From: Flavobacteriaceae bacterium
GTDB lineage: Bacteria; Bacteroidota; Bacteroidia; Flavobacteriales; Flavobacteriaceae
Assembly (NCBI GenBank): GCA_947451525.1
Contig: CANFZM010000014.1
Location: 1 to 64,000 of the forward strand
DNA length: 64,000 bases
Reading direction: 5' to 3'
The notes under the pieces are model-generated. The model was not told where the DNA came from. It made no database searches and worked only from the letters and a program-made list of their open reading frames with translations. The translations under genes were made by a program, and so were the position numbers. Position 1 is the first letter of the stretch, and every line of letters starts with the position of its first letter. Below, in pieces: positions 36,580 through 44,972 of this stretch.

Positions 36580-37374
36580 TTATTTTGAAAATTGTTGTAA
36601 ATCTTTATCAATAGTAGCTAACATTTCATCAGCTTTTGTTTTAAATTTTGAATCGGCTTTATATTTTGTTAAACTATTATAAGCCGATTTTGCAGTTTTT
36701 AAACGTTCTTCCATTTTAGCAGGAACACTGTTAATAGCAAGTTTGTAAGCAGAATCTAACTTATAAAACAATGCTTCTTCTTTAAACGAGGTTCCAGGAA
36801 AATCAGATATAAAGTTGTCAAATGCTATTTGTGACGCTTGAAAATCAGAAATAGTATTGTATTGTTTTGCATTTTCAAATGCTTTTTTCTCTATTTTATT
36901 TCGCAACTCTTTAACCATTGCATTGGCTTCTGTTAAATAAGTAGAAGAAGGATAAGTATCAATGAAATTTTGCAATTTATCTACTGCCTTGTCTGTATCT
37001 GTTTGATCTAAACTATAAACAGGTGATAATTTTGTAAAACATCTTGCGCCTAAAAAAAGTGCTTCTTCTTGTTTTTCACTTTTTGGATAACTGGAAGCAA
37101 AACTTTCAAATTGGTAGCCTGCAAGATAATATTGTTTTGTTTTGTAATAAGCTTGAGAATACATATAAAATAATTTCTCGGCTTGTGGTTTCCCTTTGTA
37201 AGATGGAGAAATTTGTTCAAACAATCGAATTGCTTTATCGTATTTACCCTTGTCATACATTTTTACAGACAAGCCATATTTAACAGCAATATCGTCTGAT
37301 TTTAATGCTTTTTGATATTCGCTACACGACGAAAAAAAAACAACCAATACTATAAGAGAAACTATTTTTTTCAT
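36580..37374 (-). CDS. bamD: Outer membrane protein assembly lipoprotein BamD
   Basis: Essential lipoprotein partner of BamA in inserting beta-barrel proteins. 264 residues from the ATG at 37374, chosen because it begins a lipoprotein signal ending FFSSC (Cys17); an upstream in-frame ATG at 37437 lies within the -7 box. Tetratricopeptide-like repeats cover the rest (YDKGKYDKAIRLFEQI, YYLAGYQFESFASSYP, SDFQASQIAFDNFISDFPG). First gene of the bamD-rpoZ-coaBC-porD-recN run. Confidence 0.93.
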   Translation of the reverse strand: MKKIVSLIVLVVFFSSCSEYQKALKSDDIAVKYGLSVKMYDKGKYDKAIRLFEQISPSYKGKPQAEKLFYMYSQAYYKTKQYYLAGYQFESFASSYPKSEKQEEALFLGARCFTKLSPVYSLDQTDTDKAVDKLQNFIDTYPSSTYLTEANAMVKELRNKIEKKAFENAKQYNTISDFQASQIAFDNFISDFPGTSFKEEALFYKLDSAYKLAINSVPAKMEERLKTAKSAYNSLTKYKADSKFKTKADEMLATIDKDLQQFSK

Positions 37375-37434
37375 TTTTATTTTTATGGATACAGTTTTCA
37401 ATAAAGGATTATTAGCCCTTAAAAAAACGAACTG

Positions 37435-37442
37435 CAAATTTA
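37435..37442 (-). promoter_or_regulatory. Candidate -7 box (TAAATTTG) for the bamD operon
   Basis: Perfect TAnnTTTG on the minus strand with TTTC 19 bases upstream (37462-37465) as a near -33 element, 60 bases before the bamD ATG. Confidence 0.5.
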
Positions 37443-37498
37443 GTTAATAATTAGATACTATGAAAGATTTTTTTTTTATTGTTTTTAATTGCCAAAAA

Positions 37499-38374
37499 CT
37501 ATACTGATTTTACAAAATTTGAAATTCTATTTGCTAAATCTGCATTGACATTTACTAATGGTAATCGTACTGTATTTTCAGACAATCCTAGTGTTTTATG
37601 GATTTCTTTAATTCCAGCAGGATTTCCTTGTTCAAAAATCATATCAATTGCATCTGCTAATTGATAATGTATTTTGTAAGCTTCGTCTACATTTCTTTGT
37701 AATCCTAAACGAACCATATCTGAAAATTGTCTAGGAAAACCTTCTCCAATTACCGAAATAACACCACTACCTCCAGCTAAAACCATTGGTAAAGTAACCA
37801 TATCATCGCCAGAAATTACTAAAAACCCTTCTGGTTTACCTTGAATTAACTTCATGGCTTGAACGATATCTCCGGCTGCTTCTTTAATTGCTACAATATT
37901 TTTAAAATCGGTTGCCAATCGTATTACTGTTGCAGGTAACATATTGCTTGCAGTGCGTCCAGGAACATTATATAAAATTACTGGTATTGGTGAGGCTTCT
38001 GCAATTGCTTTAAAATGCTGATAAATACCTTCTTGTGTTGGCTTATTATAATAAGGGGATACAGATAAAATAGCAACAAAATCAGAAAAATCTCTAGTTT
38101 TTAATTCTTCTACTAATTTGTGAGTGTTGTTACCTCCTACTCCAAGAACTAAAGGAAGCCTTTTTTGATTGGCTGCTATAACTGTTTGAATCACTAATTC
38201 CTTTTCTTCTTGACTTAAAGTAGCATTTTCGGCAGTAGTTCCAAGAACCACGAGATAATCTATACCATTTTCAATTTGAAAATTTACTATTCTAATTAAA
38301 GCTTCTGTATCAACAGAAAAATCTTTTTTGAATGGTGTTACCAAAGCAACTCCAGTCCCTATTAATGATTGCAT
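37499..38374 (-). CDS. dapA: 4-hydroxy-tetrahydrodipicolinate synthase
   Basis: Condenses pyruvate with aspartate semialdehyde, the first step toward diaminopimelate and lysine. The 291-residue TIM barrel has the Schiff-base Lys164 (VAIKEAAGD), Tyr135 (VILYNVPGR) and the [10 protein letters not shown] substrate loop. Full length. It begins two bases after the DUF6913 stop and is probably translated from the same message. No hairpin terminator is apparent after it. Confidence 0.96.
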   Translation of the reverse strand: MQSLIGTGVALVTPFKKDFSVDTEALIRIVNFQIENGIDYLVVLGTTAENATLSQEEKELVIQTVIAANQKRLPLVLGVGGNNTHKLVEELKTRDFSDFVAILSVSPYYNKPTQEGIYQHFKAIAEASPIPVILYNVPGRTASNMLPATVIRLATDFKNIVAIKEAAGDIVQAMKLIQGKPEGFLVISGDDMVTLPMVLAGGSGVISVIGEGFPRQFSDMVRLGLQRNVDEAYKIHYQLADAIDMIFEQGNPAGIKEIHKTLGLSENTVRLPLVNVNADLANRISNFVKSV

Positions 38375-38376
38375 AG

Positions 38377-38895
38377 TTATAGTTTGTTTAATATTTTTAA
38401 ATATTTAAATAATTCGGCTACAAAAATTTTATAATTTTCGGCATTTGTATCTACCATAAAATGGTTCAATCGTTTGTCTATTGAAGCAAATCCAACTTTA
38501 AAAGTTGCTTTAGAAAGATGTGTAACCAGTAATAATGACGACTTTTCAATATCGTAATAACTAATTAACAAATCAAAATCTTGATGAATAAATTCTGAAA
38601 CTTCCTTTTTATCGATTGTAGCAATCCAACTTAAGTTTTTATACGAAAAAAAAGGACTATCAAAAGTTTCGTTTTTCTTTACTACATCCTTAAAAACTAG
38701 CGAAGAAATGTTCTCTTTTTGAATCCCATTCTTTATTAATTCAGCTATCAAAGCATCTTTTTCGTAAAAATAAGTTTCATCAAATACAATCCCAACTTTT
38801 TTTATAATAGTATTGGTCGCTAAATGCTTCACATTTAGTAACCTTTTCTTAACAATTTTTTTTGTCCAAAATTCCTTTATTTTATTCAAAAACAT
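38377..38895 (-). CDS. DUF6913 family protein
   Basis: 172 residues, no signal peptide, basic N-terminus ([19 protein letters not shown]), then [24 protein letters not shown] and [23 protein letters not shown]. This is DUF6913, a Flavobacteriia family of unknown function commonly placed directly before dapA, as here. No catalytic motif was recognised. Confidence 0.75.
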   Translation of the reverse strand: MFLNKIKEFWTKKIVKKRLLNVKHLATNTIIKKVGIVFDETYFYEKDALIAELIKNGIQKENISSLVFKDVVKKNETFDSPFFSYKNLSWIATIDKKEVSEFIHQDFDLLISYYDIEKSSLLLVTHLSKATFKVGFASIDKRLNHFMVDTNAENYKIFVAELFKYLKILNKL

Positions 38896-38913
38896 AGTAC
38901 TTTTACGAGATTA

Positions 38914-38921
38914 CAAATTTA
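38914..38921 (-). promoter_or_regulatory. Candidate -7 box (TAAATTTG) for DUF6913-dapA
   Basis: Perfect TAnnTTTG on the minus strand, 18 bases before the ATG at 38895, in the short divergent gap shared with the 5'-nucleotidase genes. Confidence 0.4.
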
Positions 38922-38943
38922 AATGAATTTAGTCGTAATAATG

Positions 38944-39723
38944 ATGGTAAAACTAAAAAACTATACCGTTGTAATGAAACATTTTGTTTTATTATTAACA
39001 TTTATTTCCTTAACCGCCTGCTCTAGTCATCCGTTTTATGTTTCCAAAATTGAAGGAAAGAAAATTAGCATTAGCAACAAACAAAGCGGAGTTACAGAAA
39101 TTGAAAATTACATAAAGCCCTACAGAGAGCACATTGACAAAGACTTAAGTGAAGTTTTAGCCTTTTGCCCAGAAACTTTAGACAAAACTAAAGGACAATG
39201 GCAAACCAATATTGGTTGTTTCCTTGCCGATATTACTCTTGAAAAAAGCAACCCCGTTTTCTTGCAAAGAGAGCAAAAATCTATAGATGTTTGTTTTTTA
39301 AACCATGGAGGCATTCGAACTATTATCCCAAAAGGAGATGTAACTGCACGAAATGCTTACGAAGTGATGCCATTTGAAAATAGCGCTGTAGTAGTTGGTT
39401 TAAAACAAGAACAAATTATTGAAATTGCTAATTATATCATTACTGAAAAGAAGCCGCATCCGTTAGCAGGAATGACTTTCACAATATCTAAAGACAACCA
39501 ACCTATTAATATATTGGTGCAAGGAAAACCGCTAGAAAAAGACAAAATATATTATGTAGTTACATCCGATTATTTATCCAATGGTGGTGACAATATGACT
39601 TTCTTTAAAACTAATGTAGAACGACACGATTTAGACTACAAATTACGCAACATTATGATTGACTATTTTAAAGATGTGGATACCTTGAAGATTAATAACA
39701 ACATAAGAATCACAAAAGAATAG
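38944..39723 (+). CDS. 5'-nucleotidase C-terminal domain lipoprotein
   Basis: About 259 residues, lipoprotein signal ending in ISLTAC. Three starts are possible (38923, 38944, 38974); the middle one gives a basic n-region before the hydrophobic core. The body is the substrate-binding C-terminal domain of UshA-type 5'-nucleotidases: NHGGIRTIIPKGDVTARNAYEVMPFEN and SDYLSNGGDNMTFF. The metal-binding catalytic domain is absent here and is encoded by the next gene, four bases downstream. The pair thus forms a split nucleotidase. Confidence 0.88.
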   Translation: MVKLKNYTVVMKHFVLLLTFISLTACSSHPFYVSKIEGKKISISNKQSGVTEIENYIKPYREHIDKDLSEVLAFCPETLDKTKGQWQTNIGCFLADITLEKSNPVFLQREQKSIDVCFLNHGGIRTIIPKGDVTARNAYEVMPFENSAVVVGLKQEQIIEIANYIITEKKPHPLAGMTFTISKDNQPINILVQGKPLEKDKIYYVVTSDYLSNGGDNMTFFKTNVERHDLDYKLRNIMIDYFKDVDTLKINNNIRITKE

Positions 39724-39727
39724 CACT

Positions 39728-40639
39728 ATGAAAAGAAGAGATTTTATTCAAAAAACAGCCGCAAGTTCTGCTTTTTTAGGGTTAACAGGGTTCTCCTTGA
39801 GTAGTTTTAAAAGTGAAAAAGTAAAACACATTACCATCCTACACACTAACGATGTACATAGTTATATAGATCCTTTTCCGGCAGATCACCCTAAAAATCC
39901 TGGTATGGGAGGTGTGGCTAAAAGAGCTGCTATTATTGAAACCATCCGAAAAGAAAATAAAAATGTTCTTTTATTAGATGCTGGAGATATTTTTCAAGGA
40001 ACTCCGTATTTTAATTATTATGGTGGCGAATTGGAATTCAAACTAATGAACATGATGGGTTATGATATTGTAACTCTTGGAAATCATGATTTTGACAACG
40101 GAATTGAAGGTTTGCTTTCGCAAATGCCAAATGCCAAATTTGATTTTGTTTCTAATTATGGTTTTAAAAATACCGTATTGGATGGACATGTAAAACCCTA
40201 CAAAATAACCTATGTAGATGGGGTTAAAATTGGAGTGTTTGGACTTGGTGTTGAATTACAAGGCCTAGTTGATAAGAAAAACTGTAAAGAAACTGTTTAC
40301 AATGATCCTATTGAATCTGCTACAGATATGGCTCGAATTCTAAAACAAGAAAACAACTGCGATTTAGTTATATGTTTGTCACACATTGGCTACAATTATA
40401 AAGAAGAACCGAATAAAGTTTGCGATCTTATTCTTGCTAAAAAAACGAAAGACATTGATTTGATAATTGGCGGACATACCCATACTTTTTTAGATAAACC
40501 GGTAATTGAAAAAAATCTAGATGGAAAAGAGGTGCTAATCAATCAAGTAGGTTGTTACGGATTGAACTTAGGACGTATCGATTTTTATCTTACTTCCGAT
40601 AAAGAAATTGCAAGCCAAGGAAAATCGATAATTGTATAA
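39728..40639 (+). CDS. Metallophosphatase (5'-nucleotidase catalytic domain), Tat-type signal
   Basis: 303 residues. The N-terminus MKRRDFIQKTAASSAFLGLTG is a twin-arginine signal pattern. The calcineurin-like metal site is complete: Asp42 and His44 (LHTNDVHS), Asp87 (DAGDIFQG), Asn119-His120 (LGNHDFDNG), and GGHTHTFL. It corresponds to the catalytic half of UshA; the C-terminal half is the preceding gene. The two products probably work together on nucleotides in the periplasm; a physical complex is inferred. Confidence 0.9.
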   Translation: MKRRDFIQKTAASSAFLGLTGFSLSSFKSEKVKHITILHTNDVHSYIDPFPADHPKNPGMGGVAKRAAIIETIRKENKNVLLLDAGDIFQGTPYFNYYGGELEFKLMNMMGYDIVTLGNHDFDNGIEGLLSQMPNAKFDFVSNYGFKNTVLDGHVKPYKITYVDGVKIGVFGLGVELQGLVDKKNCKETVYNDPIESATDMARILKQENNCDLVICLSHIGYNYKEEPNKVCDLILAKKTKDIDLIIGGHTHTFLDKPVIEKNLDGKEVLINQVGCYGLNLGRIDFYLTSDKEIASQGKSIIV

Positions 40640-40646
40640 AAAAAAT

Positions 40647-40690
40647 AAACCATTAAGGTTTTAGTTTTGTTACTAACACCTTAATGGTTT
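40647..40690. terminator. Hairpin terminator between convergent genes
   Basis: Stem AAACCATTAAGGT (40647-40659) with ACCTTAATGGTTT (40678-40690). Lies between the metallophosphatase stop (40639) and the coiled-coil gene stop (40726). Confidence 0.85.
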
Positions 40691-40725
40691 ACTCTATTTT
40701 GTCCAAAGAAAAGACAAATATTTTA

Positions 40726-41610
40726 CTATCTCAAAGTAAAACTGGATTTAGAAACCAATTCGCTTTTATCAAATACATTTACAAAATAAGCACCACTTGC
40801 AAAATCCTTGCCTGGTAAATCTTGCGAAACATTAACCGTTTTATTTTCATATTTTACTGCAGTAGTAAAACTATACGTCAACGATTTATCTCCAAAATTA
40901 GTAGTTACTTTATCTCCAAGAACATTTCCTTTACTATCAATAACCTGAACATAATAGGTTTTATCACCAGATTTTGCAATGCTATTTTCGGCAATAGTAA
41001 AACTAATTTTAAGTACATCTACCCTACTTGCCTTATCGGTTTCAATTTGTTTACCTGAACTTCTTTGTTTAAAAGTAGCCGTTTTCAAATTCAATAAAGA
41101 CAATTTTGATCCTTTTTCAACCGTTTTAGAAAGTTCCTCATTTTGACCAACTAATACTTGATTATAGTTTTTAGAATCCGTTAAAACCACATTAGTACTA
41201 TCTAAATGAGTAGTTAAAACTTTGTTTTCTTTTTTCAAAACCTCTACCTGTTGAAGTAACGAATTCATTTTAGTTTGTAGTCCTAAAAATTGTTGTTTGT
41301 ATTTAACCAAAGAAGAAGCATCCCCTTTCGATTTTTCTAACTTTGCCATCAATCCAACCACCTTTTCTCTTTCGGCAATTAACTCATCCGACATGCTAGT
41401 TTTTTCTGCAATAGCAGTATCATAAGAATCTTTAAGAGCCTTTAAGTCATTCATCACATTTTCTTTTTCTGTTTTAACAGAACTTACCTCAGTAGTAAGC
41501 GTAGTTGTTTCACTTTTCAATTTGAAAATATAAAAAACACTACCTAACAAAAGTAGCAACAACACCAAAACCATTATTTTTAACGACGAATTACTTTTTG
41601 AATTTTCCAT
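40726..41610 (-). CDS. Membrane-anchored coiled-coil protein of unknown function
   Basis: 294 residues from the ATG at 41610; a longer in-frame extension would overlap the divergent formimidoylglutamase and is rejected. One membrane segment (about 10-28, IMVLVLLLLLLGSVFYIF), a long heptad-rich coiled coil (about 30-170; KTEKENVMNDLKALKDSYDTA), and a C-terminal strand-rich domain (about 185-294; DVLKISFTIAENSIAKSGDKTYYVQVID). The topology suggests a periplasmic coiled coil bearing a beta domain. I do not recognise the family. Confidence 0.8.
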   Translation of the reverse strand: MENSKSNSSLKIMVLVLLLLLLGSVFYIFKLKSETTTLTTEVSSVKTEKENVMNDLKALKDSYDTAIAEKTSMSDELIAEREKVVGLMAKLEKSKGDASSLVKYKQQFLGLQTKMNSLLQQVEVLKKENKVLTTHLDSTNVVLTDSKNYNQVLVGQNEELSKTVEKGSKLSLLNLKTATFKQRSSGKQIETDKASRVDVLKISFTIAENSIAKSGDKTYYVQVIDSKGNVLGDKVTTNFGDKSLTYSFTTAVKYENKTVNVSQDLPGKDFASGAYFVNVFDKSELVSKSSFTLR

Positions 41611-41630
41611 TTTAGAGTTATTTAGTTTAG

Positions 41631-41638
41631 CAAATTTA
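41631..41638 (-). promoter_or_regulatory. Candidate -7 box (TAAATTTG) for the coiled-coil gene
   Basis: Perfect TAnnTTTG on the minus strand, 20 bases before the ATG at 41610; supports that start. Confidence 0.45.
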
Positions 41639-41659
41639 ATAATATTTAATTGTATAACG

Positions 41660-41686
41660 TAAGTTTGTACAATTATATTATTTTTG
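41660..41686 (+). promoter_or_regulatory. Two candidate -7 boxes for the formimidoylglutamase gene
   Basis: TAAGTTTG (41660-41667) and TATTTTTG (41679-41686) both fit TAnnTTTG; the first leaves a 37-base leader before the ATG at 41705 and is the more plausible. Confidence 0.35.
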
Positions 41687-41704
41687 AGCCCAAAGAAATT
41701 AGCC

Positions 41705-42748
41705 ATGGAAAAACTTATTCGTTTTACTGCTTCCGATTTATCCAAGATTACCAACCACCGAAGTGGCGAAGTAAAATTTGGCGAAAAAATGATTACCATC
41801 CCCAAAGACCAAGATATTGCTACTTTTTTGCAAGAATCTGAATCCCAATTTGTGCTATTTGGAATCCCCGAAGACATTGGCATCCGTGCCAATTATGGTC
41901 GCCCAGGAGCCAACTCCGCGTGGCAAAGCGCTATACAAAGCATTGCCAATATCCAGCACAACCGTTTTTGCAAAGGATCCCAAATTATTGTTTTAGGTGC
42001 CTTAGACACTTCTGCAGAAATGGAAGCCATAGAAAATCTAGATTTCAACACAACCGAAGACCGCAAAAAAATGTGCGAATTGGTAACCATTATAGACAAA
42101 GAAGTTTCCCATATCATTGCTACGATTGTAAAAGCCGGTAAAACCCCAATTGTTATTGGTGGCGGACACAACAACGCCTATGGCAACATAAAAGGTACCG
42201 CCCTTGGCAAAGGAAAACCCGTTAATGCAGTCAACTTTGACGCCCATTCCGATTTCCGAATTCTTGAAGGACGCCACAGCGGCAACGGATTTTCGTATGC
42301 TTTTGAAGAAGGCTTCCTAAAAAAATATTTTATTTTTGGCCTGCACCACAGTTACACCTCCAAAAGTGTTTTAGACAAACTTAAAACCCTAAAAGATCGA
42401 GTTTTATACAATACCTACGACAGTATGAAAATCAAGAAAACCAAAGACTTTTCTATGGAAATGCAATTGGCTTTAGATTTCATAAAAAACGATTACTACG
42501 GCGTAGAGATAGACCTCGACTCCATCCCCAACATACCTTGTAGCGCCATGACCCTAAGCGGATTTTCGGTAGAAGAACTCCGTCAATTCATCTATTTCTT
42601 TGGTAAACATTCCAATGCAGCCTACCTCCACATTTGCGAAGGCGCACCAAGCCTTGACCACGAAAAAAACAACCATCTAGTAGGAAAATTAATTGGCTAC
42701 CTCGTAACCGATTTTATCAAAGCCAAAACCGAAACTATTGTCGCTTAA
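41705..42748 (+). CDS. hutG: Formimidoylglutamase (arginase superfamily)
   Basis: 347 residues from the ATG at 41705; a TTG seven codons upstream is less likely. The dimanganese site of the arginase fold is present: His155 (GGGHNN), Asp179, His181 and Asp183 (NFDAHSDFR), Asp270 and Asp272 (VEIDLDS). The family splits N-formimidoyl-L-glutamate to glutamate and formamide in histidine breakdown. No other hut genes are nearby, so an alternative ureohydrolase activity remains possible. Confidence 0.85.
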   Translation: MEKLIRFTASDLSKITNHRSGEVKFGEKMITIPKDQDIATFLQESESQFVLFGIPEDIGIRANYGRPGANSAWQSAIQSIANIQHNRFCKGSQIIVLGALDTSAEMEAIENLDFNTTEDRKKMCELVTIIDKEVSHIIATIVKAGKTPIVIGGGHNNAYGNIKGTALGKGKPVNAVNFDAHSDFRILEGRHSGNGFSYAFEEGFLKKYFIFGLHHSYTSKSVLDKLKTLKDRVLYNTYDSMKIKKTKDFSMEMQLALDFIKNDYYGVEIDLDSIPNIPCSAMTLSGFSVEELRQFIYFFGKHSNAAYLHICEGAPSLDHEKNNHLVGKLIGYLVTDFIKAKTETIVA

Positions 42749-42782
42749 TTTTAGGAGCGATACAGTAGGCATTTTAGTAAAC

Positions 42783-42890
42783 GTCATTCCTGCCATTCGT
42801 TGCAATCTGTAATTGCGAGGCACGAAGCAATCCAATACAACTAATTAAGTTCGCAATTTCAGGATTTCCACTTCTGTCAGGGCTATGCGG
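42783..42890. repeat. Degenerate palindromic repeat, copy D
   Basis: Begins CATTCCTGCCATTCGTTGCAATC and ends GGATTTCCACTTCTGTCAGGGCTA, the same ends as the elements near 17.6 and 60.1 kb. The middle has a different segment (TGCGAGGCACGAAGCAATCC). It fills much of the 280-base gap after hutG. Confidence 0.6.
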
Positions 42891-42969
42891 TTTTTGTCTT
42901 TTGTGAAATTAGAGTTTCAAAAGAAATTAAAATAATAAAATATCCTTCTCCTATAAATACAATTTAGAC

Positions 42970-42977
42970 TATATTTG
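42970..42977 (+). promoter_or_regulatory. Candidate -7 box (TATATTTG) for the small secreted protein gene
   Basis: Perfect TAnnTTTG, 51 bases before the ATG at 43029. Confidence 0.4.
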
Positions 42978-43028
42978 AAAAGCGATGACTACTAAATTTG
43001 ACATAAATCTAAATCATAAACTAAAAAA

Positions 43029-43394
43029 ATGAGAATAATAACTACAGTAATTTTCTTTTTGGCATTCTCGTTAAATATGAATTCTCAAAATTCGCAGGCT
43101 TTAATAGGGAAATGGGTATTTAAAGAAGCACTAAACAAAGGAATCGATAAACTAGGAAGAGAAACCTTAAATAAGGATATCATAAATAAATGGACTTACG
43201 AATTCAAAAGTACTGGTGCATTTATATGGTCTTGTAAAGAAACTGTTTATGGAAAATGGACCCTCTCTAAAGATTCCAAATCGATAACTTTAGAAATCGA
43301 GGGGCAAAAAATTGAAGTTAAAATTCTAGAATTTTCTAATACTCGGTTGGTTTTAAAAATGGGTTTAGGCAAATTTCTAATGAAAAAAATATAA
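43029..43394 (+). CDS. Small secreted protein, lipocalin-like
   Basis: 121 residues with a signal peptide (MRIITTVIFFLAFSLNMNSQ). The mature part (ALIGKWVFKEAL, WTYEFKSTGAFIWSC, YGKWTLSKDSKSITLEIEGQKIEVKILEFSNTRLVLK in strand-like blocks) resembles lipocalin-like small domains found in Bacteroidota secreted proteins, in which GKW is a common opening. Family assignment is tentative and function unknown. It is the first of three small genes flanked by repeats and a gap. Confidence 0.65.
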   Translation: MRIITTVIFFLAFSLNMNSQNSQALIGKWVFKEALNKGIDKLGRETLNKDIINKWTYEFKSTGAFIWSCKETVYGKWTLSKDSKSITLEIEGQKIEVKILEFSNTRLVLKMGLGKFLMKKI

Positions 43395-43716
43395 AAGACA
43401 TCGCTTAGAGTTAGGGTTTCGTTGGGCTTGCAAAGACAACTAGGGAGCTCGGATAGGGCCAATTTTCAATACGTGACCATAATCTAAATCATTTAAAAAA
43501 CATTACACTTTTTTTACATAAATCATCCACTATCTTGTCTTTCCGCTAGGAATCTCAAAATACAAGGCTTACATCCAAGTAAATAAAATAAGATTTATGA
43601 GACTAGCCCAAAAGTTAACTTTTACCAACAATAAAAATCAATTTCTAAAATCTGTAAAATCCTTAAGATTCTTTTAAAAAATCTTACATTTAAAATTTTA
43701 ATTTAAAAATTTATGA
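43395..43716. other. 322-base gap without a recognised gene
   Basis: The first ~90 bases are noticeably richer in G and C than the surroundings (GGGCTTGCAAAGACAACTAG, GAGCTCGGATAGGGCC); the remainder is AT-rich. I see no tRNA, strong hairpin, promoter box or convincing coding frame. It could be decayed coding or repeat sequence. Confidence 0.4.
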
Positions 43717-44133
43717 ATGGCAATTTTGAAAACCTTTTTTTCTAATACTTATTTCATTTGGTTTTTCTCAAGAATACCTATTATTTATGCTTTTTTATAT
43801 GCTATAATTTTACAATTTGATTTGCATTCAATAAGTACACTAATTGTCACCGTAATTTTTACATCCTATATTCTATCAATTCTGTATTTGTTAATAATTG
43901 ATGTATTGGGGAAAAAACCTTTAAATGCAGCAAAAAAAATTGTAGGTGTTATTTCGATACTTATTGGATGTATACAAGTTTGTGCCATTTTATATACCTA
44001 CAAAAACAAAACAGTTCTTAACAATATTGGTTATTTAATTACTCCGTTTTGGATTATTTTATATGGATTATGGGAATTAAAAAAAGAACTCAGAATACCA
44101 AAAACAGAAGCAGCAGAACATAATCAAAACTAA
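43717..44133 (+). CDS. Small integral membrane protein of unknown function
   Basis: 138 residues with four likely membrane segments (about 12-33, 38-60, 73-92, 102-118) and a charged tail (ELKKELRIPKTEAAEHNQN). I do not recognise the family. An overlapping ATG at 43713 is in another frame. It is seven bases before the next gene and probably co-transcribed with it. Confidence 0.6.
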   Translation: MAILKTFFSNTYFIWFFSRIPIIYAFLYAIILQFDLHSISTLIVTVIFTSYILSILYLLIIDVLGKKPLNAAKKIVGVISILIGCIQVCAILYTYKNKTVLNNIGYLITPFWIILYGLWELKKELRIPKTEAAEHNQN

Positions 44134-44140
44134 AATTTAT

Positions 44141-44884
44141 ATGAAAAAAATAATCTTAATCCTTTTAATCACATTACCATTCTTTTGCAAAAGTCAATCG
44201 AATATAAATGATGGGACTTCAAAACAATATTTCGAAAATGGAATCCCAACTGTAAATAAAGATTGGTCACCAGAGGAATATGCAACCGCAATGAATAAAA
44301 TAATGGAACTATACGACAATAAAACAATACCTCTACCTAGTAACAATAAAGGAAAAGAGGTGTTTGAAAAGATAGCAAATTATGAAAATTATTGGTTTTT
44401 TCAATCGGAGGAATTTACTAATAAAGATAAAATGTTTTTTTGTTTAGATATTATGAAACCAATTAGTCAATATTATTTAAAATACTATCAAAGTGGCACA
44501 AAAAACAATGGGGTTTTAAATAATGGAACCGAAATACTTACTATTCAAAAAACTTTAATAAAAATAATGGATAAAATGTTAGAATTAACGGATGATTTTG
44601 TTGCTAAAAATCCTAATTTAACAGAAATTCAAAAGGAAGGATTGAAAAAAATTAAATTTGGTTTAAACTCCTTTATTTCTGGAACAATTATGATTTTAAA
44701 TAATGAATACACCAATTATTTAGAAAATGATATTTGCGATTTAAGTAATGTTTTCTTTAATTTTTACAAAAAAAATAGAAATACAATTGATGAAGTTTCT
44801 AAAAATGAATTTGACAAAGAATGTGCTAATTTAAATAAAAATCATAAACTAGACTGTATTAAAAAATCAGCATTAATGGAATAA
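44141..44884 (+). CDS. Secreted protein of unknown function
   Basis: 247 residues with a signal peptide (MKKIILILLITLPFFCKSQ) followed by a Lys/Asn-rich, mostly helical body (WSPEEYATAMNKIMELYDNK; LTIQKTLIKIMDKMLELTDDF). Three cysteines lie in the last third (Cys at about 214, 229 and 239), possibly disulfide-forming. No family is recognised. It follows the small membrane protein gene. Confidence 0.65.
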   Translation: MKKIILILLITLPFFCKSQSNINDGTSKQYFENGIPTVNKDWSPEEYATAMNKIMELYDNKTIPLPSNNKGKEVFEKIANYENYWFFQSEEFTNKDKMFFCLDIMKPISQYYLKYYQSGTKNNGVLNNGTEILTIQKTLIKIMDKMLELTDDFVAKNPNLTEIQKEGLKKIKFGLNSFISGTIMILNNEYTNYLENDICDLSNVFFNFYKKNRNTIDEVSKNEFDKECANLNKNHKLDCIKKSALME

Positions 44885-44924
44885 AATTTCTGCTTATTTC
44901 TTTAAACTATGGGTTGAAATGAAC

Positions 44925-44965
44925 CTAACAAAAAACCCGATAATCGCAATTATCGGGTTTTGTAT
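44925..44965. terminator. Bidirectional hairpin terminator
   Basis: AAAACCCGATAATCG-CAA-TTATCGGGTTTT between the convergent stops at 44884 and 44973. Confidence 0.9.
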
Positions 44966-44972
44966 TTCTATG

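Noticed and set aside
41684..41704. TTG start giving seven extra residues to formimidoylglutamase
   Set aside because: The ATG at 41705 begins the recognisable protein, and the upstream segment overlaps a candidate -7 box.
41611..41892. 94-residue N-terminal extension of the coiled-coil protein
   Set aside because: It is antisense to the start of formimidoylglutamase, contains the -7 box TAAATTTG, and is not membrane-signal-like.
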